This document shows positions 28,110 through 36,766 of a stretch of DNA of 64,000 bases, one piece after another. Under the pieces are notes generated by a model. That model worked only from the letters and a program-made list of their open reading frames with translations. It searched no databases and was not told the DNA's origin. The position numbers and the translations under genes are program-made. The stretch covers positions 44,668 through 108,667 of the IMG/VR virus record IMGVR_UViG_3300027782_000047, one strand, 5' to 3'. The number at the start of each line of letters is the position of its first letter. The first letter of the stretch is position 1. The stretch is from a virus.

Positions 28110-28544
28110 ATGGAACAACTAATTCAACAACTAAAAGTAATCTTGGGTACCAATTTTGCTCTGTATCTAAAATCACATGGCTTCCATTGGAATATTGAGG
28201 GCGCTAATTTTCCACAATATCACGATTTTCTTAATGGATTCTACACCGAAGTTTTCAATCAAAACGATTCTATTGCGGAACACATCCGTCAATTAGACAG
28301 TTATGCTCCAGGATCATTAGAAAGAATGTTGGAATTGGCTGACTTGGAAGAATCACAAAATATTCCAATGGCACTTGCTATGATGGCTGAATTGAAACGT
28401 GATAACGATAGATACATAATTCATCTCCGTGCTGGTATTGTTGCAGCCGAACAAGCCGATGAGCCAGCGATTGGTAACTTTTTGCAAGAACTTTTGGGCG
28501 CTCACCAAAAGAAAGCATGGATGTTAAGAAGTATTATTAAATAA
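28110..28544 (+). CDS. Dps-like ferritin (starvation DNA-binding family)
   Basis: The 144-residue four-helix protein has a complete Dps inter-subunit ferroxidase set with exact family spacing: H26 and H38 (SHGFHWNIEGANFPQYHDF), D53 and E57 (NDSIAEHI). Dps proteins form 12-mers that oxidise and store iron and protect DNA. Canonical Dps has a basic N-terminal DNA-binding tail; this one starts directly at the first helix, so DNA binding is uncertain. It lies between the two terminase genes, one base after gene 16 and sharing one base with gene 17, an arrangement implying co-translation in the late operon. Confidence 0.85.
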   Translation: MEQLIQQLKVILGTNFALYLKSHGFHWNIEGANFPQYHDFLNGFYTEVFNQNDSIAEHIRQLDSYAPGSLERMLELADLEESQNIPMALAMMAELKRDNDRYIIHLRAGIVAAEQADEPAIGNFLQELLGAHQKKAWMLRSIIK

Positions 28545-30178
28545 TGTCAATCGGTGGTTATTTAGGTAATCCAAAGTTAAAGCGGTCTGGCGTACAAGTA
28601 GAGTATACCAATGACCAGCTGATTGAGATTACTCGGTGCATTAAAGATCCAGTCTACTTCATTAAAAATTATGTAAAGATTGTTAACGTAGACTTGGGTT
28701 TAATTCCTTTTGATATGTGGAACTTTCAAGAGGAGATGGTTCGTGGTTTCCACAGCAATCGTTTCTCTATTGCTAAGATGCCACGACAAGTTGGTAAAAC
28801 AACCACCACAGCAGGTTACATGCTTTGGGCTGTTTTGTTTACAGATGACTACAAGATTGCGATTTTAGCAAACAAAGGCGACTTAGCCCGTGACATTCTT
28901 GGTCGTATCAAATACTCATATGAATATCTTCCATTGTGGATGCAACAAGGCATTATGGAATGGAACAAGGGCAACATCGTTCTTGAGAATGGTTCTGAGA
29001 TTTCCGCTTACGCAACAAACGCATCTGGTGTTCGTGGAGGAACATACAATCTAGTATTCTTGGATGAGTTTGCTTTCGTTCCACAAAACATTGCAGCCGA
29101 ATTCTTTACTTCCACTTATCCGGTAATCTCGTCCGGTAAAACCACAAAAGTTATTATCGTTTCAACGCCACATGGATTGAATCAGTTTTACAAGATGTGG
29201 ACAGATGCAGTTGAACAGCGTTCATTATATGTGCCATTTGAAGTTCATTGGTCTATGGTACCTGGGCGAGATGCCGCATGGCGTGAAGAAACGATTAGAA
29301 ACACCAGTGAAGAACAGTTCAGGCAAGAGTTTGAAACCGAGTTTATTGGTTCATCAGCAACATTGATTCCTGGCGCTAAACTCAAGATGCTTACGTTTAA
29401 CAATCCAGTAGAAAAAGAAGAATACTTAGACATTTACGAATTACCAAAACCAGGTCATACTTACATAGCCATTGTGGATTGTGCGGAAGGCGTTGGACTA
29501 GACTATTCAGTATGCTCAATTATTGACGTTACCGAGATACCATACAAACATGTGGCTAAGTTTAGAGACAATAAACTATCAGCATTTATCTTTCCAACAT
29601 ATGTTTATAATCTTGCTAACAGATACAATCGTGCTTGGATATTGGTAGAAACTAATAGCGTTGGGCAACAAGTGGTTGACATTTTACATTATGATTTGGA
29701 GTATGAAAACATCTTTCGTATTGAAAGCCATGATATTAAAGGTCAGCACATTGCCAGTGGATTCAAGAAGGGTGCAGCCTATGGTGTCAAAACATCCAAG
29801 ACTGTCAAAAAGATTGGCTGTTCCAATCTAAAAACTTTGATAGAAACTGACAAACTCACTACTACAGACTTTGACACCATTGCGGAGCTAAATACTTTCG
29901 TAAGAGATAAAGATTCTTATAAAGCCGAAGAGGGCAACAATGATGATATCGTGATGACTTTGGTGCTTTTTTCATGGTTGTCAGCACAAAGTTTTTTCAA
30001 AGAGATAACAAATTCCGATGTTAGACAAAGACTTTTGGAAGAAAGAAACATCCAAATGGAAGAAGAATCGCTACCTATAGGCATTTTGGATGACGGCTTA
30101 GAAGAAGAAAAGCATTTTGACGGAGAAGACCTTTGGACGGCAGCAAAGCGCAAAGGTTATCTATCGTCAACTTTGTAA
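28544..30178 (+). CDS. 17: Terminase large subunit gp17 (packaging ATPase/nuclease)
   Basis: The protein has 544 residues (T4 gp17 has 610). The ATPase Walker A is at residues 79-86 (MPRQVGKT) and Walker B with the catalytic Glu at 171-175 (VFLDE). The coupling motif is SGKTTKVIIVSTPHG. The RNase-H-type nuclease begins with IVDCAEGVGLDYS (D312). It has the acidic residues expected for DNA cleavage in the C-terminal half (NDDIVMTL). It drives headful packaging at the gp20 portal. The start overlaps the end of the Dps-like gene. Confidence 0.97.
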   Translation: MSIGGYLGNPKLKRSGVQVEYTNDQLIEITRCIKDPVYFIKNYVKIVNVDLGLIPFDMWNFQEEMVRGFHSNRFSIAKMPRQVGKTTTTAGYMLWAVLFTDDYKIAILANKGDLARDILGRIKYSYEYLPLWMQQGIMEWNKGNIVLENGSEISAYATNASGVRGGTYNLVFLDEFAFVPQNIAAEFFTSTYPVISSGKTTKVIIVSTPHGLNQFYKMWTDAVEQRSLYVPFEVHWSMVPGRDAAWREETIRNTSEEQFRQEFETEFIGSSATLIPGAKLKMLTFNNPVEKEEYLDIYELPKPGHTYIAIVDCAEGVGLDYSVCSIIDVTEIPYKHVAKFRDNKLSAFIFPTYVYNLANRYNRAWILVETNSVGQQVVDILHYDLEYENIFRIESHDIKGQHIASGFKKGAAYGVKTSKTVKKIGCSNLKTLIETDKLTTTDFDTIAELNTFVRDKDSYKAEEGNNDDIVMTLVLFSWLSAQSFFKEITNSDVRQRLLEERNIQMEEESLPIGILDDGLEEEKHFDGEDLWTAAKRKGYLSSTL

Positions 30179-30181
30179 AAA

Positions 30182-30189
30182 CATAAATA
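30182..30189 (+). promoter_or_regulatory. T4-type late promoter box (CATAAATA)
   Basis: CATAAATAGATAATACG lies just after the gene 17 stop and 44 bases before the sheath gene ATG, which has a strong AAAAGGAG site. A dedicated late promoter for sheath and tube fits their high copy number. Confidence 0.65.
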
Positions 30190-30233
30190 GATAATACGAT
30201 TTAGTTCTATAATAATAAAAAGGAGAACACAAA

Positions 30234-31901
30234 ATGGCTTTCCAATTATCACCAGGAGTTAATATCTCCGAAGTAGATTTGACAACAGTTGTTCCTTCTG
30301 TTGCAACTACGATTGGTGGTTTAGCCGGCGCTTTTACATGGGGTCCTGTTAATGAAATTACTATCATTAGCAACGAAACGCAACTTGTAGATAGATTCGG
30401 CGAACCAGACGCAAATACATACCAAACATTCTTTACCGCAGCCAATTTCTTATCATATGGAAGCGATTTGAGAGTTGTACGTGCTGTTGGTACAGGTGCT
30501 AAAAATGCATCTTCAAATACATCAAACACAGTATTGATTGAAACTGAAACAGACTACGAACAAAATCATTCTGCAAACAGTAGTGTCGTTTTTCATGCTA
30601 GGTGGCCTGGCGCTTTAGGTAACTCTATTCGTGTTGAAATGGCAGACGCTAATACATATTCAACTTGGAATTCATACAAAGCTGAATTTGATTCTGCTCC
30701 AGCAACTTCTACATATGCTTCTCAACGAGGCGCATCAAATGATGAATTGCATATTATTGTTATTGATACAACAGGTAAAATTTCAGGCACTGCTAATACA
30801 ATTATTGAAAAATGGGGTTATGTTTCTAAAGCAAGTGATGCTAAGAATTCAGACGGAACAAGCAACTACTATAAAGATGTTTTAAACTCTAAATCCAAAT
30901 ATATTTGGTGGGGTGGTCACCTAACAGCAAACGCAGGAGTTGCTACAGCTAATGCCCTTTCATATGGTAATTTAGTGTCTACTTTTGCAACAACCTTTAC
31001 TGGTGGTGTTGATGCTACTCCAACCGCAGCTAACATAAACACGGGATATGGCAAATTTGCAAATCCTGATGCAGTAGACGTTTCTCTATTGATGGCAGGA
31101 GCAACAACAGGCACAACAATTCCAAACTTTTTGATTGCTCTTGCTGAGACACGTAAAGATTGTATGGTATTTGTTTCTCCTGAACAAGATGATGTTGTAA
31201 ACAATTCTGGCTCAGAATCCGCAACAGTGATTGCAGCCGCAGCCACATATACAAAGTCTTCATATGCAGTTATGGATTCTGGCTACAAGTATCAGTACGA
31301 CAAGTACAATGACGTATATCGTTGGGTGCCATTGAACGGTGATATTGCTGGTCTATGTGTTCGAACAGACAGTGAGCGTGATCCATGGTTCTCACCAGCT
31401 GGTCTAAATCGTGGCGTTATCAAGAACGTTGTTAGACTTGCTTGGAACCCAACCAAAGCTGAACGTGATGAAATGTACAAAGCTGGTGTAAATTCAGTTG
31501 TTACATTCCCAGGTGAAGGCACAATACTATACGGAGACAAAACTCTATTGAATCGCCCAAGTGCATTTGATAGAATCAATGTTCGCCGCTTGTTTATCGT
31601 TCTAGAAAAGTCTATTGCTAAAGCAGCCCGTTCTTCATTGTTTGAATTCAATGACGAATTCACAAGAGCCGCTTTTGTTAATATTGTAGAACCCTTCTTG
31701 CGTGATGTACAAGGTCGCCGCGGCATCTATGATTACCGTGTTGTTGCTGATACCACAAATAATACAGCACAAGTTATTGACCAGAATCAATTTGTTGGTG
31801 ATATTTACATCAAACCCGCTCGTTCTATCAACTTCATTCAATTGAATTTCACCGCTGTTCGCACTGGTGTAGCATTTGAAGAAATTGTTGGAAGAGTTTA
31901 A
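30234..31901 (+). CDS. 18: Tail sheath protein gp18
   Basis: The protein has 555 residues (T4 gp18 has 659). It starts FQLSPGVNISEVDLTTVVPSVATTIGGLAGAFTWGPVNE, the canonical sheath N-terminus, and its C-terminus (FIVLEKSIAKAARSSLFEFNDEFTRAAFVNIVEPFLRDVQGRRGIYDYRVV...) is the conserved inter-subunit linking domain. The variable middle is shorter than in T4. It forms the contractile sheath. Ribosome site AAAAGGAG; the stop is followed immediately by another late box and gene 19. Confidence 0.97.
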   Translation: MAFQLSPGVNISEVDLTTVVPSVATTIGGLAGAFTWGPVNEITIISNETQLVDRFGEPDANTYQTFFTAANFLSYGSDLRVVRAVGTGAKNASSNTSNTVLIETETDYEQNHSANSSVVFHARWPGALGNSIRVEMADANTYSTWNSYKAEFDSAPATSTYASQRGASNDELHIIVIDTTGKISGTANTIIEKWGYVSKASDAKNSDGTSNYYKDVLNSKSKYIWWGGHLTANAGVATANALSYGNLVSTFATTFTGGVDATPTAANINTGYGKFANPDAVDVSLLMAGATTGTTIPNFLIALAETRKDCMVFVSPEQDDVVNNSGSESATVIAAAATYTKSSYAVMDSGYKYQYDKYNDVYRWVPLNGDIAGLCVRTDSERDPWFSPAGLNRGVIKNVVRLAWNPTKAERDEMYKAGVNSVVTFPGEGTILYGDKTLLNRPSAFDRINVRRLFIVLEKSIAKAARSSLFEFNDEFTRAAFVNIVEPFLRDVQGRRGIYDYRVVADTTNNTAQVIDQNQFVGDIYIKPARSINFIQLNFTAVRTGVAFEEIVGRV

Positions 31902-31907
31902 TAAATA
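31900..31907 (+). promoter_or_regulatory. Possible late promoter box (AATAAATA)
   Basis: AATAAATAGAGAGATAGG overlaps the gene 18 stop and precedes the tube gene by 20 bases. The first base deviates from TATAAATA. The extension AGAGAGAT is like the other boxes, so it may add tube transcripts. Confidence 0.45.
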
Positions 31908-31927
31908 GAGAGATAGGAGAAACTTAA

Positions 31928-32473
31928 ATGGCATTTAACATTAACGAATTCCGCTCTCAGATGCAGGGAGATGGAGCACGCCCAAATTTATTTGAGGTTA
32001 CGCTTCCATTCCCAGCATTCTCATTGCCAGGAACTGCACAAAATAAATTAAGTTTTATGTGCAGGACTGCTCAACTACCCGGTTCAACAATCGGTACTGT
32101 GCCAGTTCAATACTTTGGTCGTGAATTAAAGTTTGCGGGAAATAGAACCTTTCAAGATTGGTCTATTACAATTATCAATGACGAAGATTTTGTCATTCGT
32201 AATGCATTTGAACGTTGGATGAATGGCATTAATAGCCATAATCTAAACGTTCGTAATCCAGCGGCGGCTACTCAACTAGGCTATAGCGTAGATGGCGAAG
32301 TTCGTCAGTATGGTAAATCTGGTTCCATTTTGAAGAAGTACAAGTTCATTGGTGTGTTCCCAACCGATCTTTCATCAATTGATGTTGATTGGAGTGCTAA
32401 TGACACAATTGAAGAATTTACTGTAAATCTTACCTATCAATGGTGGGAATCAGTAGAGGACCTAGTAGTCTAA
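31928..32473 (+). CDS. 19: Tail tube protein gp19
   Basis: The protein has 181 residues (T4 gp19 has 163). It contains the tube pattern NEFRSQMQGDGARPNLFEVTLPFP, FMCRTAQLPGSTIGTVPVQYFGRELKFAGNRTFQDWSITIINDEDF and KFIGVFPTDLSSIDVDWSANDTIEEFTVNLTYQWWE. It polymerises into the inner tube. It has a short leader with the ribosome site ATAGGAG, and is followed by a strong terminator. Confidence 0.95.
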   Translation: MAFNINEFRSQMQGDGARPNLFEVTLPFPAFSLPGTAQNKLSFMCRTAQLPGSTIGTVPVQYFGRELKFAGNRTFQDWSITIINDEDFVIRNAFERWMNGINSHNLNVRNPAAATQLGYSVDGEVRQYGKSGSILKKYKFIGVFPTDLSSIDVDWSANDTIEEFTVNLTYQWWESVEDLVV

Positions 32474-32477
32474 GTAA

Positions 32478-32505
32478 GGGGGGAGCCCAGGCTCTCCTCT
32501 TTTTT
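32478..32505 (+). terminator. Intrinsic terminator after gene 19
   Basis: The stem pairs 32478-32486 with 32491-32499 (GGGGGAGC type against GCTCTCCTC, with two G-T wobbles), loop CCAG, followed by a run of six T. It separates sheath/tube transcripts from the portal gene. Confidence 0.85.
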
Positions 32506-32526
32506 ATAATGTAAAGGAAAATCAAA

Positions 32527-34194
32527 GTGGCTATAAAACTATTTGGCTTCACAATCGGTGAAAAAGATATTGTTCAGAAGGAAAATCCTGAACAGGCTTC
32601 GTTCGCCCTTCCAACGGAAGCATTGGATGATGGCGCTGTTACGATTACCCAAAATGCTCACTATGGTACATATGTTGACTTAGAAGGCGCAGTTCGCAAC
32701 GAACTAGAATTAATTACTCGCTATCGTGAAATGTCCAATCACCCAGAGTGTGATATGGCAATTACTGAGATTGTAGATGAAGCAATCAGTCACGATGATA
32801 AAGGTAAAGTTGTTGATATCGTTCTTGATGATTTGAAGCAACCAGAATCAATTAAGAAAAAAATCAGAGAAGAATTTGATAATGTTTTATCAATGTTAAA
32901 CTTCTCAAACTTAGCAGATGATATCTTCCGTCGTTGGTATATTGATGGAAGAATTTATTTTCATATTATCGTAAACGAATCTAATCCTAAAGAAGGTATT
33001 CAAGAGTTACGATACATTGATCCACGCAAAATTCGCAAAGTGCGTGAAGTGCAAAAAGGTCGTGATTTAAAAACAGGTGCAGACATTATCAAATCAATGG
33101 CTGAATACTATGTCTACAACGACAAAGGCACAACTGCACAAAATTATACAGCAAGCGTTAATTCTGGACTAAGAATTGCACCAGATGCAATTGTAAATGT
33201 TAATTCTGGAATGATGGATGCAAAGAACACATTTGTTATTTCTTATCTACACAAAGCAATTAAGCCACTCAATCAATTACGTATGATTGAAGATGCGATT
33301 GTTATCTATCGTGTATCGAGAGCACCAGAGCGTAGAGTATTTTACATTGACGTAGGTAATTTACCAAAGGGTAAAGCTGAACAATACTTGCGTGATGTTA
33401 TGGTTAAGTATAAAAACAAAGTTGTTTATGATGCTAACACTGGCGAATTGCGTGATGACCGTAAACACATGTCTATGCTTGAAGACTTTTGGTTACCTCG
33501 CCGTGAAGGTGGTAAAGGTACAGAGATTACTACATTGCCAGCTGGTCAAAATCTTGGTCAAATGGAAGACGTACAATACTTTCAAAAGAAATTATTACAG
33601 TCATTGAATGTTCCTTACTCAAGACTTGAGCCACAAGGTGGTGGTCTGGTTGGTCTTGGTAGAACAACTGAAGTTACCCGTGATGAATTAAAATTTAATA
33701 AGTTTGTTGTTAAACTACGCAACAAATTTTCTCAAATATTTGACCACGCACTTAAGATACAACTATCACTAAAAGGTATTTGTTCACAGGAAGAATGGGA
33801 AACATTTAGAGAAGATGTTTTCTATGACTATAGAAAAGATAATAATTTTACAGAATTGCGTGATGCCGAATTGCTATCACAAAGATTACAAACACTTGGA
33901 CAAATTGATCCATATGTTGGCCGTTATTACTCACAAGAGTGGGTAAAGAAAAATGTATTGCATTTGACGGACGATGAAGTAGAAGAAATGCAAAAGCAAA
34001 TTGATTCTGCTCCTGAAACACAACAACTTGGTCCAGATGGTCAACCAATGCAACAAGATATGCAACAACCAGACCAAGCTACGCCAGCACAATTTCCACC
34101 AGAAGATAACGTGACAGAAACAGGATCAGAAGAATCTTCAACACCAGAATTAGATAGTGTTGTAAAGAGATTTGGAAGAGTTATAAATAGGTAA
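32527..34194 (+). CDS. 20: Portal vertex protein gp20 (GTG start)
   Basis: The protein has 555 residues (T4 gp20 has 524). GTG start preceded by AAAGGAAA. It has conserved portal segments: EQASFALPTEALDDGAVTITQNAHYGTYVDLEG, ITRYREMSNHPECDMAITEIVDEAI, RWYIDGRIYFHIIV, ELRYIDPRKIRKVREV and NVPYSRLEP. The C-terminal ~80 residues are Gln/Pro/Glu-rich. The dodecameric portal initiates head assembly and docks the terminase. It lies directly after the gene 19 terminator. Confidence 0.97.
   Translation: MAIKLFGFTIGEKDIVQKENPEQASFALPTEALDDGAVTITQNAHYGTYVDLEGAVRNELELITRYREMSNHPECDMAITEIVDEAISHDDKGKVVDIVLDDLKQPESIKKKIREEFDNVLSMLNFSNLADDIFRRWYIDGRIYFHIIVNESNPKEGIQELRYIDPRKIRKVREVQKGRDLKTGADIIKSMAEYYVYNDKGTTAQNYTASVNSGLRIAPDAIVNVNSGMMDAKNTFVISYLHKAIKPLNQLRMIEDAIVIYRVSRAPERRVFYIDVGNLPKGKAEQYLRDVMVKYKNKVVYDANTGELRDDRKHMSMLEDFWLPRREGGKGTEITTLPAGQNLGQMEDVQYFQKKLLQSLNVPYSRLEPQGGGLVGLGRTTEVTRDELKFNKFVVKLRNKFSQIFDHALKIQLSLKGICSQEEWETFREDVFYDYRKDNNFTELRDAELLSQRLQTLGQIDPYVGRYYSQEWVKKNVLHLTDDEVEEMQKQIDSAPETQQLGPDGQPMQQDMQQPDQATPAQFPPEDNVTETGSEESSTPELDSVVKRFGRVINR
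34182..34189 (+). promoter_or_regulatory. T4-type late promoter box (TATAAATA)
   Basis: An exact TATAAATA followed by GGTAATAAAGG lies inside the last codons of gene 20, 26 bases before the small prohead-core gene. It likely boosts core, protease and scaffold transcription. Confidence 0.65.
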
Positions 34195-34207
34195 TAAAGG
34201 AGTAATT

Positions 34208-34387
34208 ATGGACACAAGACAATTTATAGATTTGCTTGGCGCTGGTGAAAGTGCCGAAGCTAAGAATGCTTTAGAAGAATTGATTTCTGCAAAAGCATTT
34301 GAAGCATTAGACGCAAAGAAACAAGAAATTGGTTCAACACTATTTAATGGTAGAGAACAAGAAGTAGAAACGCAAGAAGAACAATGA
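34208..34387 (+). CDS. 67: Small acidic prohead core protein, gp67-like
   Basis: This 59-residue ORF has the strong ribosome site AAAGGAG 5 bases before its ATG and stops at the TGA that overlaps the next ATG (ATGA). The sequence MDTRQFIDLLGAGESAEAKN then ALEELISAKAFEALDAKKQEIG is helical and ends in an acidic QEVETQEEQ tail. T4 gene 67, a small acidic prohead core protein cleaved by gp21, occupies the same place directly after gene 20. The assignment rests mainly on position, size and charge. Confidence 0.75.
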   Translation: MDTRQFIDLLGAGESAEAKNALEELISAKAFEALDAKKQEIGSTLFNGREQEVETQEEQ

Positions 34388-35280
34388 AGTCTTTACAAGA
34401 ATTTAAAACTGTCGTTGAAGAAGAAAAGCAAGACTTTACAAAGTTTGATGCACTAGTACGTGCAGGCTTGGCTAACAAAGCACAACTTCAAAGACTACAC
34501 CAAATTCTTGGTAAAATGTCAGAGGAGAAGCCAAACTTTTCTCCTGCTGACCGTGCTATCATTCAAAACATGTTTACTAAAATGGTAGATATGATTACGA
34601 ATAATCCACAGATGTATCGCACTGCACGTAAAGCAGTATCAGAAGGTTTGTTAGATACATCAGATTTCAAACTTGACATTCTTGGTAGAAAAGTAAAAGC
34701 ACACAGAGTTAAAGTTGGTGATGATGCTTTGAATACATTACCAGCAGATAACATTAAAGAAGAAATAGAAATGATTGGTGAGGATCTTCGGAATGAGCCT
34801 CCATTCGTATTGCTTCTAAAAAGAACAGCGGTGCGTTTGTATCCTGGTAATGTTAGAGTTGCAACGTATCACAATCAAAAGTTGAATAGAGATTTTGCTA
34901 TTCCATTTTCAATAACCGGCACCGGTGATATTCAGTCCGAAGAAGTTAGCAATGATGAATTCAAAGACCAGATTAAAAAAGCACAAGATAAGTCTACAGG
35001 TAAAATAAAAGCCAATGTAGCTAAAGGCGCAGTTCAATCGGTATCAATTGAAGAAGCAGTTATGGATACACTTCACAAGATTGTTGCTGGTAAGTCTGCA
35101 CAGTCGGTAAAGTTTGCAACTGGTGAAACTCGTAAAGTTGACCACTTCACAGCATCAGCTTTGACACAAGTGCATAAAGCATTGAATGACGAAAACAAAA
35201 AGAAGTTTGCTGATATGGTACATAAGTCACCCGCACATTTTTCTAAAGCGTCAGACTTTGCGTTCAGTAAAGCTAAATGA
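34384..35280 (+). CDS. Hypothetical head-assembly protein between gp67-like and gp68-like genes
   Basis: The protein has 298 residues and no T4 counterpart that I recognise at this site. The N-terminal half is helical (QDFTKFDALVRAGLANKAQLQRLHQILGKM). The middle has TLPADNIKEEIEMIGEDLRNEPPFVLLLKRTAVRLYPGNVRVATYHNQ with a beta-rich core. The C-terminus is Lys-rich (KKKFADMVHKSPAHFSKASDFAFSKAK). It overlaps the preceding gene (ATGA) and the following one by 4 bases. The position in the prohead-core cluster and the Lys-rich tail suggest an internal head or core protein; this is inference. Confidence 0.65.
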   Translation: MKSLQEFKTVVEEEKQDFTKFDALVRAGLANKAQLQRLHQILGKMSEEKPNFSPADRAIIQNMFTKMVDMITNNPQMYRTARKAVSEGLLDTSDFKLDILGRKVKAHRVKVGDDALNTLPADNIKEEIEMIGEDLRNEPPFVLLLKRTAVRLYPGNVRVATYHNQKLNRDFAIPFSITGTGDIQSEEVSNDEFKDQIKKAQDKSTGKIKANVAKGAVQSVSIEEAVMDTLHKIVAGKSAQSVKFATGETRKVDHFTASALTQVHKALNDENKKKFADMVHKSPAHFSKASDFAFSKAK

Positions 35281-35708
35281 AATTAATTGATTTAATTTTT
35301 GAAGGTAAACTTGTAGAAGCGAAAGAAGAACTTTTTACTCGCTTGAATGAAGTTGCTTCTAAAAGATTAGAAGAAATAAAGCGTACCGTTGCAGCCGATA
35401 TATATGAAGAAGTGGAAGTAATTGATGAAGCAAACGTTCAACGTATGGGTAGAATCCAAAAGATTCGCCGTAGAATTAGACGCAACGCAAAGGGTAGAAT
35501 TATTGTTCAACGCAATGTAAGACGTTCAGCAATAAAAGGATTTAGAATTTCTGGTAATACAGTTAAAAGAATTCCTGCAATGGCAAGAATTCAAAAGTCA
35601 AGAAAGTTAAAGAGATATTGGAAAACTAAAGGTAGAGCAAAGTTGAATAGAACATTACTGAAAAGAAAAATGTCTTTGCGCCGCCGCACTTCAATGGGAA
35701 TAAAATAA
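35277..35708 (+). CDS. Strongly basic prohead core / internal head protein (gp68-like position)
   Basis: The protein has 143 residues of two contrasting halves. Residues 1-51 are mostly acidic helix with several L/I-x-E sites matching the T4 gp21 protease rule, including V-I-D-E51|A52. Residues 56-143 contain about 35 Arg/Lys and not one Asp or Glu (RRRIRRNAKGR, KLKRYWKTKGRAK, SLRRRTSMGIK). Cleavage after E51 would release a purely basic DNA-binding fragment into the head. T4 gene 68 sits here, but the charge segregation is more like internal proteins. It overlaps the preceding gene by ATGA. Confidence 0.7.
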   Translation: MKLIDLIFEGKLVEAKEELFTRLNEVASKRLEEIKRTVAADIYEEVEVIDEANVQRMGRIQKIRRRIRRNAKGRIIVQRNVRRSAIKGFRISGNTVKRIPAMARIQKSRKLKRYWKTKGRAKLNRTLLKRKMSLRRRTSMGIK

Positions 35709-35709
35709 A

Positions 35710-36078
35710 ATGGCATTCGAAATAACAAACCAACTAAGAAGCCCAAGTATTATTAGGGTAGAAGGTCCTTCAACAGTAAATGTTAATATAAGTCAATTAT
35801 CAACAAATACTGCTTTAGAAACTGTTCTGTCTGCAAATATTAAACGTATTGCTTGGTCAACAGGCGGTAGTATATCTGTTGGCAGACATGGAGCAAGTAA
35901 TACGTTGATAACTTTAGCCACATTATTTAACAGTGGGCAGATAAATCTTGATGAACTGGGCACTAGTTTAGCCAACACTAATACAGGTAATGTTACAGTT
36001 ACCATCGCAACTAGCGGTACTGTTTTCTTGGAAGTGTCTAAAACTGCAACATATTCAACAGATTTGGATAGAACATAA
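35710..36078 (+). CDS. Small beta-rich hypothetical protein before the prohead protease
   Basis: The protein has 122 residues. The pattern ITNQLRSPSIIRVEGPSTVNVNISQLSTN ... IKRIAWSTGGSISVGRHGASNTLITL is beta-sandwich-like with Asn/Thr/Ser-rich strands. It has no charged core and no catalytic motif, so it is unlike prohead core proteins and resembles small structural or decoration proteins. It starts one base after the basic protein's stop and ends one base before gene 21. Not recognised; probably structural. Confidence 0.6.
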   Translation: MAFEITNQLRSPSIIRVEGPSTVNVNISQLSTNTALETVLSANIKRIAWSTGGSISVGRHGASNTLITLATLFNSGQINLDELGTSLANTNTGNVTVTIATSGTVFLEVSKTATYSTDLDRT

Positions 36079-36079
36079 A

Positions 36080-36730
36080 ATGAAATTAATTACAGAAACA
36101 ATTGAAGACGTTCAGTATATTACTGAAGTAAAAGAAAACGGAAAGAAAAACCTTTTTATTGAAGGAGTCTTTCTAGTTGGAGAACAAGCTAACAAGAATC
36201 GTAGAATGTACAAGATGGATACACTACGAGAAGAAGTTGGCCGATATAACCAAGAGTACATTATGACAAATCGTGCTTTGGGAGAATTAGGTCATCCAGA
36301 CACACCAACATTAAATTTAGAACGTGTCTCACATAAAATCATTTCTCTTAAAGAAAATGGTAATGTTTTTATTGGTAAAGCACAAATTCTTGAGACACCA
36401 TACGGCAACATTGTAAAGAACTTTATTGATTCTGGAGTTAGTCTAGGTGTTTCCTCAAGAGGCATGGGTTCTTTGATTCCTGGTGAAGACGGAATTAACA
36501 TTGTTGGTGGTGATTTTCGTTTGGCTACGGCCGCAGATATTGTTGCTGATCCTTCAGCACCAGGTGCATTCGTAAACGGCATTATGGAAAACAAAGAATG
36601 GTTATTTGTTGAAGGACGTTTTGTTGAAGTTGATATTGACAGAACGAAACAAGCAATTCAAAGAGCCCCAAGAAAAGATGTTGAAAAAGTGGCTATTCGC
36701 CTCTTTGAAAATTTTCTATCAAAACTTTAA
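36080..36730 (+). CDS. 21: Prohead core protease gp21
   Basis: The protein has 216 residues (T4 gp21 has 212). The start is the ATG at 36080 (MKLITETIEDVQYI), one base after the upstream stop; the frame stays open further upstream but encodes unlikely residues. The herpes-protease-like fold is marked by the catalytic His in GELGHP (H72) and the nucleophile Ser in GVSSRG (S125/S126). It cleaves core, scaffold and capsid proteins after L/I-x-E during head maturation, and such sites occur in the neighbouring basic protein and in gp23. Confidence 0.95.
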   Translation: MKLITETIEDVQYITEVKENGKKNLFIEGVFLVGEQANKNRRMYKMDTLREEVGRYNQEYIMTNRALGELGHPDTPTLNLERVSHKIISLKENGNVFIGKAQILETPYGNIVKNFIDSGVSLGVSSRGMGSLIPGEDGINIVGGDFRLATAADIVADPSAPGAFVNGIMENKEWLFVEGRFVEVDIDRTKQAIQRAPRKDVEKVAIRLFENFLSKL

Positions 36731-36734
36731 TTAT

Positions 36735-36742
36735 TATAAATA
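36735..36742 (+). promoter_or_regulatory. T4-type late promoter box (TATAAATA)
   Basis: An exact TATAAATA (within ATTATAAATAAATATAC) lies between genes 21 and 22, 25 bases before the scaffold ATG. It probably drives high-level gp22 and gp23 synthesis, as no box is seen directly before gene 23. Confidence 0.7.
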
Positions 36743-36766
36743 AATATACACAAAAGGAGATTCCTA

